A DNA stretch of 64,000 nt from Glaciozyma antarctica PI12 (taxonomy: Eukaryota > Basidiomycota > Microbotryomycetes > Kriegeriales > Camptobasidiaceae). The stretch covers positions 1,789,727 to 1,853,726 of the forward strand of contig KZ627161.1 in NCBI GenBank assembly GCA_002917775.1. The letters run 5' to 3'. This document shows, piece by piece, positions 55,546 through 64,000 of the stretch. Below the pieces are notes generated by a model. That model did no database searches, was not told the DNA's origin, and saw only the letters and a program-made list of their open reading frames with translations. Positions within the stretch are counted from its first letter, which is position 1, and every line of letters begins with the position of its first letter. Position numbers and translations under genes: made by a program.

Positions 55546-58500
55546 AGTGCGTACACAGCTACTTGACGAGGGACAAGCTTAATTTACCTTCACCGAACGC
55601 AGTGGACTCTTATCCCGGCGAATTCACCCAGCACCACACCCCACTCCTCTTCGTCGCCGGCATCTCTCCTCCAGCTGCACCTGCTTCTCCCTCCCCCGAC
55701 GCCGCCTCAAAAGCACCTCCACCTCCTCCAGAACTTCCTGCCGATGCATTCGAGCCCCTCGTCTCCGCCCTCCGCAAGACGCTCGTGACGCGCAAGGGGT
55801 TCGCGATATACGACAACTCGCGAGGGGTCAACCACGACTTCCATGTCGTACTCGTGGACAAGGTGCGTTGTCCTAGAGGGATAGGGTGGGAGCCGTGACT
55901 GACAGCTCGTGCTCGCAGAACGTCCGCTTCCCGCCGCTGAAAGCGCGTCCCTCCTCGGCAGAGCAACCCCCAGCTGCCCTCCACTCCCCCATCTCCCCGC
56001 TCTCTCCCTCCTCGCCTCTCTACCCCGATGGAATCATGGCGCCCATCTGGATTCGGAAGCACCGCGAAATGGTCCCCTCCGTCTTCGTCCTCGTCCTCCG
56101 GCTCGGAGAGCACTCGTCCCTTTCTCCCCTCGACAGCGCGCGGAAGGTGGAGGACGAACGCGCCAAGGATGCCGAGCTCGTGAGGGAGGTGGTGGAGCGG
56201 AAACAATCTACCGTCGAACGAGGGATCAAGCTGGCTGTGGTCCTCTTGTGCTCGCGAGAGCTGCTCGACGACGCCAGCCTCGACGCACGTCTCTCCCTCA
56301 TTCGCAGGCAGTCTGGACTCGATTCGCGCGCATCGTTGTTTGTGATCTCGCCGGTTCCCCAAGCGGAGGTCACGAACTTCGTTAGCAGCTTAAAGGCGGA
56401 GTTATGGCCGCCAGCGCTGGATTATTATCGCGAGCATGGGCGGAGGGTGCGGAGGAAGCGAGCGAGGCAGGTACCGAAAGGGCGTCTGAGCGATAAGGGG
56501 TGGAACGTGCGGTATGACTACAAGATGGGGTTGTTCTCGGAGATGAGGGGAGAGATGGAGGTCGCGCTCAAGTGAGTTTCTACGCTGCGACGAACGGGGA
56601 GGGAAGCTAATTCCAGTACGAAGACACTACGAGGACTGCTACGATACGCTTACCGAGATGTTCTCCTCGACCAGTCTGCTGACGCCGCGAACGAAGCGTT
56701 GGGCCGAAGCCAAGGTCCTCGCCGATTGCCTGACCGTCAAGGTTCGTCCATCGCAGGCCTCCCTTCCTCACTCGCTGATCCTTTATCTAGGTCTGCAAAT
56801 TGTATCTCTACCTGAACGAACCCTCGCGATCCGTCGCTCAGCTCAATCGGCACGTGTCGCACTTTCGCGAGCTCAGTAACACTTGGGGCATCGGCGAGCA
56901 GACCTTTGAATTTTGGTCCTGGCTCTCGAAGCAGTACGTTCTAGCCTTCATCCTCCCTTCCTCTCACCAACCCGCTTTCCTTTTGCAGATATCGCCTCTT
57001 TGCCGACCTCGTAGCGATCGCCATCCGCGCCGGCTTTCGCCTCCCCTCCCCTCGTCCTCCTCCAACTGCAAGATCAACACCTGCTGGCATACTCCAGCCT
57101 CCGTCACCAGGATCGGCACAAGCGAACGTGCTGCAGCACCCAGGATACTACTTCTACCTCTCGGGAACGTGTGCGGTCGAGCGAAGGGAGAGGTTCAGGG
57201 CTATCGCGAAGGCGGAGGTGCGCTACTTTCCTTTGCCGGTTGATATAGGCGAGGACTGACGACTCGTGCAGAGTCTCAACGAAGCTACACCTGTTACTCC
57301 AGCTATTGCGCACGAGACGAAGATTGACCATGCGGAGATCATTATCGACGTGAGCGCTTCGTCCATTCCTTGTCGAATCCTTCTGATGCTGTTCTCGCAG
57401 CTATTCACGAAGGCTTACGAGTACTTCAAAGGTCATCGCGCGAGTCGCATGACCCTCTTCATCGCCTCTCAGATCGCGTTGGCGCACTACGAAGCTGGTA
57501 ATCACGAGATGGCTCTCAAGTACGTCCTCCGCTCCTCTTTCCTGGTGCTTACGCTGATACGCAAGTATTGCAGGTTCCACGATCGTATCGCGCGAACGTA
57601 CAGGCGCGAAAAGTGGAGAGAGATCCTCGATCCCATCCTCCAGCTGTCGTTCGATTCGGCGGCCAAGGTGAGAGACGACGAGAGTGCGCTCAAGTTGCTG
57701 TTTGAACTACTTGCTCCTGGTTCGTACTCTCTCCGCACCACTGTCCCCGTTTCTGATTTTCTTCTCCCAGATTCCCGGATTTCGCTCGAGCAGAGGGAGG
57801 CCTACGCCGCGAGTCTGCTAGAGCTTCTCAAGGTACGGCGAGCCCGTTGTCTTTGAACGGAATTCCTGCTAACGAGTCGTTCTCAGACCAAGACGCCTGC
57901 GACGCCCGAGGCAGGCACCTTAACCATCGACCTAGCTGACGCTGCTCCTCTCCGTGCGCTCCTCCTCTCCCAGCCAGCGCATACCTAACTCTTTCATTAG
58001 TCGACTGCCGAATCGTCTTCTGGAAACCGACTTCCGACATCGGTGCCCCAGTCCCCTTCCAGCTCTCTCTCACCTCGCCTTCGACAGCCCGCGCCTCCAC
58101 CCTCGTCTTCTCGAAGCTGCAAATCCAGTTCAACGATGGCCGACCTCCTGTCGTCGTATCGAACGCTGAGCTGCCGACGGAGGGAGCGGTGGTGCATCAC
58201 GCGGTTGGGGAGTTGGGAGATGGGTCGCTGGAGGTTGGGGAGGTGGCGGTACCGCTCGTGTGGAGGGACGGGTCGACGAAAGTGCTTACGGGGACGGCGG
58301 CCGCTGCGAGTGAGCTGAGCTTGACTGTGAGCTTCGTTCGGTCTTGAATCGAGTCGTAGGATCGAGGCTGATGTTATGTCCCAGGTGTCTACCGTCACGC
58401 TGACGCTTGCGGAGGGCGATTGGACCGTCAACCTCGTTCTCCGGCCCGACGATACGCCTTTGGGCAAGGGATCGGTGTGGCGCACGGAGTCAGTTGCGGA

Positions 58501-60091
58501 ACCTTCTACGCTTGCATTGATTCAACCTAGTCCTTCGATGTGCAGGTGAGTTCACGCCCTGCTTCTCCCCAACTCGTTTCTCATGGAGCTCGCAGCGTTC
58601 GGCCTCGAGAACTCAAGATTGACGTTGCGGTCGTGCACGAAGGACCTGCGTACCTCGACGAGGAGTTCTCGATCCATGTCGACGTGGTCAATCAAGACAA
58701 CGTCCCAGTCGAGATCTTCCTCGATATCCTGCTGCAACCCGGCGAAGACGACTCGCGTGCGTCCCGTCTCTCCTCCCTCGTCTTCACCACTGACTCGCGC
58801 TCGCAGCAAACCAACTTCTCATCGACGACCTCTCCTCGACCTCCCTCATCAAAGCCTTCTCTCTCGGCCTCCTCCCTCCCTCCGCCTCTCTCCGCCGAAC
58901 CTTCCGCCTCCTCAGCCTTGGCACTCCAGGCGACCGGCTCCTGGACCTCTCTGTCCGTTCCCAACCTACCGCCGACGCCAGCTCATCCACCCTCTCATCC
59001 TCAACCGAGACGCTACGCACGCTCAGTATCCCCGCTGTACAGCCGCTGTACGCGACGTTCGATACGAGGTTCTACAGGAGGCGGAAGTCGGTGCAGAAAA
59101 TGCTGGATTTGGAGGAGCCGACCGGGTGGGAGGGGGCGAGCGACGTCTTGCTTGTCGCAAGGCTTTGTGCAGCGGGTCCTTGGGAGTTGGAGGTGGTGGG
59201 ATTGCGTTTGGCCTGCGAGGTGCGTTCTTGAGTTGTGTGGTGTGGGTAGTGGAGCTGATGGGGGTTCGCAGGACGCTACGGGGATTCGGGTTTCGCAGTC
59301 GTCGTTGGATGGGATGGTGGAGCCTCTATCTCTCAGTGATTCAGTGCGAAGGGATTGGAGGAGGCCTGTTGATCGTTTTCTCGCAGCGTGGCGACCTCGG
59401 CACCTTTTCAGTATCATCTTCCGACTCGACGTGGCGCCTGCTTTCTCGGAGACGGATCTACCGATAGAGGGAGCTTACGTCGAAGTACTTTGGCGAAGGT
59501 GAGCTCCAGATCCAGCTCTTCGCGTGCGTACCTGACCTAATTTTGTTCGCAGACAAGGATCCACGACTTCTCCCTCCCGAACGACCTCCCGAACGATTCT
59601 CTCCCTTCCCTCTCTCCCCCCTCTACTCCCTCCATCCCACGATTACTCTCCGCCTACCTCCTTTTCTAACCCTCCACGAACCAGCCAACCTCACCTACCG
59701 CTTCTCGAACCCCACTCGCCGACTCCTCACCCTCTCGACTCAAGTCGACAGCTCAGACAGCTTCGTCTTTGCCGGGCCTCGCAAGTTCCCTGTCCTCGTC
59801 CTCGCGCCTTCGGAAGAACGGTTGCTGGACCTCGCTATCATTCCTCTCGTCGTTGGGCCATGCGTCGTCCCGCGACTGAGGGTGTTCGAGCATGAGCGGA
59901 GGGGAGAGGAGAGCGACGAGGTGGGGAAGGTGGTGGAGCTGGGGGTGTGGGAGGAAACGTATGTGGTGGAGATCAGGGATCCGGCGCAGGTCAGTTTGGA
60001 GGGAGAACTCAAGGCGGCAAGAGGGGAGGAAGGTGGGGAGTTGCGAGAGGGACCTGCGCAGGAGTTCGTCGTGACCGTTCTGCCACGATAA
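55546..60091 (+). CDS. TRAPPC11: TRAPP complex subunit TRAPPC11 (foie gras/gryzun)
   Basis: A vesicle-tethering subunit acting at the ER-Golgi and Golgi. The initiation codon is made by splicing: A55546 joins TG at 55603 after a 56-nt intron, giving MDSYPGEFTQHHTPLLFVAG, the expected start. The foie-gras domain includes NHDFHVVLVDKNVRFPPLK, GIKLAVVLLCSRELLDDASL, VTNFVSSLKAELWPPALDYY, KGWNVRYDYKMGLFSEMRGE and YYFYLSGTCAVERRERFRAI, then LFTKAYEYFKGHRASRMT. The C-terminal gryzun-type beta region has VAVVHEGPAYLDEEFSIHVD and LHEPANLTYRFSNPTRRLLT. About 1,150 residues across 15 or more short introns. This subunit is absent from S. cerevisiae but present in many other fungi. The end is EFVVTVLPR. 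Confidence 0.92.
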
Positions 60092-60296
60092 TCGACTTTG
60101 TCTCTCTGAGCCTTTCGAGAGAGAACCAGGAGCATCGTGAGCGAGGTGAGGACTCCCCACGAACGCAGACCACTCGTGCGGAATATGAGTTCTTCGAGAA
60201 GAAGAAGTGCTGCCGCGTTCTCGCCGCTTGCCTTTCCACCACCACACTCCCCCACAACCCTCCGCCGACCGCACAGCTGCCGCCTCAACCCCTAGT

Positions 60297-62446
60297 ATGA
60301 GCTCAGCTCTGGATCCGCCCTCCCTTCCTCTCCGACAAGCCACCTCGTCGCTGCTCATCGAGACCGCCGTCCTCGTCGCCCTCCGGGGGGTCTTCTTCCT
60401 CGTCTGCCGGCACTTTGTTAACGACTCCCTCTTCTCCGACCTTCGCTCCGTCATCCGCGAAGACGGCTTGGACGGCGCGCTCGACGGCTCCGACACGAAC
60501 GAGATTGCACTGGACGAGGTCGAGAAAGGGGGCTACTTCCCTGTGAGGACTGGAGGAGGAGGAGGAGCAGGGAGTGCCAGTCCGAGCTTTGGAACGGCCA
60601 AAGGGAAGGGACGCTTAAGGAGTGACAGCACTGGATCGGGGACGGGAGGGAGCGCAGGGTCTTCGTTGTTGACGATCAACGCGAGGCTGAGCGCGTCCTC
60701 CTCCGTTTCTCCAGGTGGTTCCCCACCGGCGAGCCCAGGGATGGTGAAGAAGCTCTCGCTGGCGAGACAACAGAACTACCTCTACCCCAAGCTGTCGGCG
60801 TCGCTCTTCTGCCTGTCCTTTTCCGAGTCGTGCATGCTGTTTACGCTCGTGCTGTTTGGCGAGGTGGTGGGCGCGAGGTGAGTCCCCCTCCAGCTTCCCT
60901 GCTTCTGCGCTAGCTAACAGAGGGTTCAGGGCGCGTTCCTTCAACTGGGCGCTGTCTATCCTCTCACTCATCTTCCTCATCATCTTCGTCATATCCCTCG
61001 GCCTATCCCTCCTCCTCACCCACCGCACTCGCACAACACCCGCACCACGTACCATCGCCCTCACTCTCATTCCCTTCAGCATGTACCTCTTCCTTTTCTA
61101 CCGAGTTGGATCCTTCCTGGCGTCCCGAGCTGTTGTCGAGGGACGCTCGCTAGGTATGATGTCCTGCCCTCCCACGCAGCTCGAGTGCTAACTTCTCGTT
61201 CCAGGTCTCATCAACGATTCTCGCGTTTCACGCGTTTGCGTCCCGGGAGTCTTCCTCATTGCTTCCCTCTCCGGTGGTGGAGCTGTCAACACCGCCTGGC
61301 AAGCCTACGAGTGGCGCTCCATCTCCTCCGCGTTCGTTCCCTTCCTCCGACCATCTCTCCTTCCCCACTGATACAAATTTATTGATAGCGAACCCGTCAC
61401 CGACGCACAAATCACCTCTGCAGAACGATCCCTCTACCGCGCCCGCCTCGACATCCAACAACGCACCCGCTCCCTCGCCCTCGCCACCTCCTCTGCCGCC
61501 CGCGAAGCCGAAGCTACCGCCGCCCAATCTCTCTTCTCGCGCTGGACGACCAGCACGCCCGCTGCAGCACATCTTGCGAGCCTGGAGGTCGAGTTGAAGG
61601 CGCTGGAGGGACTGGAGGGGCAGATGATGCATGATGTTGCGCTGTTGAGGAGGAGGATGCGAGATGCGGGAGCTGGGGAGCTGGCTTCAAGGGTCGTTTG
61701 TGGCTGGCGGCGGGATGGGCGTTGAGCGTGTACTGCGTCTTCAGGGTGTTTCTGGCGAGTCTTCGTGCGGGAGACGGAAGGCGTGAGCTGATGACTTGTG
61801 CAGTCGTGCGTCAACCTCGTGTTTGGTTACTCGCAAAGACGCCATCATGTACGACCAGTACTGGGAGAGGATGCGGAGCCAATATCACCGGAGGATAGTC
61901 CGTCGGGGACGGACTTGCTCACGTCGCTGCTCGGACGACTCGTCGTGCTGCTCGACATCGATATCGACGTCGCAACGTGGTCGAGGCTCATCGGTCTCAT
62001 CCTTATCGGCAGTATCATCATGGCCAACATGCGGAACGTGCTAGGCAGCGTGTCCAAGGTGCGTTTCTCGCTGTTTCGAGGGCCTCGCGCGGAGCTGAAC
62101 GATTCGGATCTCGCAGATCTTCAAAGTGGCCTCGACGGGTGTCAGTACCTCCTTCATGCTTCTCTTCCTTGCGCAACTCATGGTGCGTCCCCACTCTTCC
62201 TCCTACCCACTCCCCGCTGAACCTCCCTCGCAGGGGATCTACCTCCTACACCTCACTCATCTCCCTCCCCCAACTCTCCCAACCGAAACCAACCACCTCC
62301 CTTCCTCGACACCCTCCCCTCCGTTCGACGTCTTCTCCCGCCTGTTCGACAGCGTCTTCCTCATCGCCGCTGGGACGGTCTTCTCGCTGCGGTGGGTCGA
62401 GCGGAAAATCCGGGTCGAGGAGACTGTGGGAGGGCAGTATTCGTGA
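60297..62446 (+). CDS. GPHR: Golgi pH regulator / GPR89 homologue
   Basis: A multi-span anion-channel-like protein of the Golgi/ER. N-terminal helices (SSLLIETAVLVALRGVFFLV, LFCLSFSESCMLFTLVLFG, ALSILSLIFLIIFVISLG, RTIALTLIPFSMYLFLFYRV) surround a Gly/Ser-rich loop. SGGGAVNTAWQAYEWRS, the family signature, is followed by a coiled coil (EPVTDAQITSAERSLYRARL). The ABA_GPCR-type C-terminal half has WLAAGWALSVYCVFRVFL, SCVNLVFGYSQ, DVATWSRLIGLILIGSIIMA and SFMLLFLAQLMGIYLLHLTH. The coiled-coil and C-terminal halves are in different frames near 61675 without an intron, suggesting one missing base, and the next intron (61755-61803) appears to use a GC donor. Start chosen at ATG 60297, 205 bases after TRAPPC11. 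Confidence 0.87.
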
Positions 62447-62849
62447 GAATTAGAGCTTTGTAGTGCATAGAGCGTAGTCCCGTCAATACCACCACCCGCA
62501 TCGTATTTACATCGCTAAGGAGCTCGCTTCGCAATACTCGCTTGTCAATCTCCTCTCTTTGTAGAGAAGAAGGATGGCCTCGGAACGAATTCTGCGAGAC
62601 AAAAGTGCTTCTCCCTCGTCCTCCAGCAGCGAGTCTTTGAGCATATTTAACCCGTAGAGGTCACTTTGTGGGCGAAGTTCCGCGATTACGTGCACCATTT
62701 CTCTCGCGGTTTGCTATTCGATTCAGTTTGATTGCGAGACTAGAGACAAGGGGAGGCGCAAGTACAGCAAGGGAGAAAGGGGGGAAGGAGGCTAAGAGGA
62801 GTGGGTGGGGGAGTACAGGCTTTGCGTGATGAAGGCGACGAACAAGCTC
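62447..62849. other. Tail-to-tail intergenic region
   Basis: 403 bases between the GPHR and subtilisin stop codons. Lower GC than the flanks; no gene or RNA seen. Confidence 0.45.
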
Positions 62850-64000
62850 CTACTCGTTGAGCTCAGCCTGAGCCTCCCTGATAGCAGCTCCCAGCGAGGT
62901 GGTCGTGTAGTTGTTGAAGATGAGGAGGTTGGGCGTTCCAGCGGGGAGGTCCTGTGCGAGAATCGTCAGCTAGATTCCTCGAGAGGTAGGAGGAGAGGAA
63001 CGCACGGTGAGCGCGCCCTTGGTGGCGACCTTGGCGAGAGCCTTCTTGAGCGCCTTGGGGCTGAGAACCTTCTCCTTGGGAGGGATAGGCGCGAGGCCAG
63101 CCCACTGCTGAGCGGTGCCGAAGACGAACTGGATGCTCTGCTTGAGGAACGAGGTCGAGGGAGAGGCCGAGAGGAGGTTGTCGTAGACCTCGGGGAAGAA
63201 GTCGTCGTCGGCGACGTTGAACGACTCGGGGTAGAGGGAGAGGAAGTAGGCGGCGAGACCAGCGACGTGGGGAGACGCCATCCTGTTTTTGAGTCGTCAG
63301 CAAGGATCGTGTGAAGGTCGAGAAAGAACGCACGAGGTTCCAGAGATGGTGTTGAGCGAGTAGTTGCCCGTGTTCCAAATGCTGAGAATGTTCTGCGAGC
63401 GAATTCGAGTCAGTGTCGGAGAAGTGAGAACGCGAAAAGGAGAACGCACGAGTCCAGGAGCGAGGATATCGACACACTTGCCGTGGTTGGAAAAGTACGC
63501 GCGCTCGTCGCCGATGGTCGAAGCTCCGACCGTGATAGCGTTGACCGACGCAGCAGGCGAGTAAGCGCAGGCGTCCTTGTTGTCGTTTCCAGCCGCGACG
63601 GCGAAATGGAGTCCGTCGTCGACGGCAGCATCGACGGCCGAGTCGAGAGCCTGCGACTTGCCTCCTCCGAGACTCATGTTGGCGACACTGCCCTTGTGCT
63701 TGGGGTTCTTGCCCTCAGCCTTGGCCTTGGCCGCAGCGTAGGCGGCGTCGGCGGCCCAGGCGACTCCCGCGACGACGTCTGACATCGAGCCTGATCCTCC
63801 GGCGCCGAGGACCTTGACGGCGATGATGTTAGCCTGCTTGGCGACTCCGTACGTCTTGGAAGCCATCGTACCCTATGCGCGAGGAGAGAGAGCGGTCAGG
63901 CGGGGGATCGAGGGGGCTGGAAAGAGGGGGAGACGAACGGCGACGTGAGATCCATGGCCGTTGAGATCCTCGTCGGGGTCGGTAGGAATCGTCTTGCCCC
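62850..64000 (-). CDS. Subtilisin-like serine protease (S8), 5' part outside window
   Basis: A proteinase K/cerevisin-type subtilase. The window contains the histidine block (DPDEDLNGHGSHVA, joined after an intron to GTMASKTYGVAKQANIIAVK), the oxyanion region SLGGGKSQALDSAVDAAVDD, GLHFAVAAGNDNKDACAYSP, GDERAYFSNHGKCVDILAPG and the serine block SGTS-MASPHVAGLAAYFL. The first catalytic Asp and the propeptide lie beyond 64000. A C-terminal extension (FNVADDDFFPEVYDNLLSAS, TKGALT, then LPAGTPNLLIFNNYTTTSLG) ends in AELNE before TAG at 62852-62850. Such enzymes are vacuolar (Prb1) or secreted; which applies here depends on the missing N-terminus. Confidence 0.9.

Overview
This window is ordinary nuclear DNA from a basidiomycete yeast, most likely a red yeast of the Pucciniomycotina (Rhodotorula/Rhodosporidium/Sporobolomyces type). 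The reasons are very GC-rich, gene-dense sequence; genes cut by many introns of about 50-60 nt with GTNNGT donors, a CTNAC branch site and a close YAG acceptor; fungal gene families; and no bacterial operon signals. I recognise 25 protein genes or parts of genes, one doubtful small gene and one tRNA. I see no rRNA, CRISPR array, virus-like element, transposon or multi-gene defence or secondary-metabolism system.

Layout, left to right: the tail of an unknown gene; TMA16 (60S biogenesis); a steroid 5-alpha-reductase family enzyme; a stand-alone PARP-type zinc-finger protein; a doubtful small gene; 5-formyl-THF cyclo-ligase; a 1,337-residue CUE-tailed protein; an F-BAR/RhoGAP; a MYND protein; tRNA-Gly(UCC) in a 2-kb gene-poor gap; an ABCG half-transporter; an NmrA/SDR-like protein; eIF2A; a KNH/Kre9-like GPI-anchored wall protein; a MYND-DUF4470 protein; glycogen branching enzyme; oligoribonuclease; eIF4G; a two-repeat Myb protein; an Ams2/Spt21-type GATA factor; a 1.7-kb gap; an ELO fatty-acid elongase beside a 3-ketoacyl-CoA reductase; a mitochondrial MDL1-type ABC transporter; an FAD amine oxidase; TRAPPC11; a Golgi pH regulator (GPHR); and a subtilisin cut by the right edge.

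Functional links are few. The elongase and ketoacyl reductase perform steps of the same very-long-chain fatty-acid cycle and lie tail to tail. TRAPPC11 and GPHR, both Golgi proteins, are adjacent on one strand. Several genes serve translation (TMA16, eIF2A, eIF4G) but are scattered.

The most interesting signals are in gene structure: a probable 3-nt microexon, a 15-nt microexon inside a Walker A motif, two start codons split by introns, an intron-like segment lacking an AG acceptor, a likely GC-AG intron, an MDL1-type transporter with LSQRQ in place of LSGGQ, and an orphan intron beside an AT-rich palindrome. Several otherwise good genes also show apparent single-base frame breaks, some in C runs, which point first to assembly indels.
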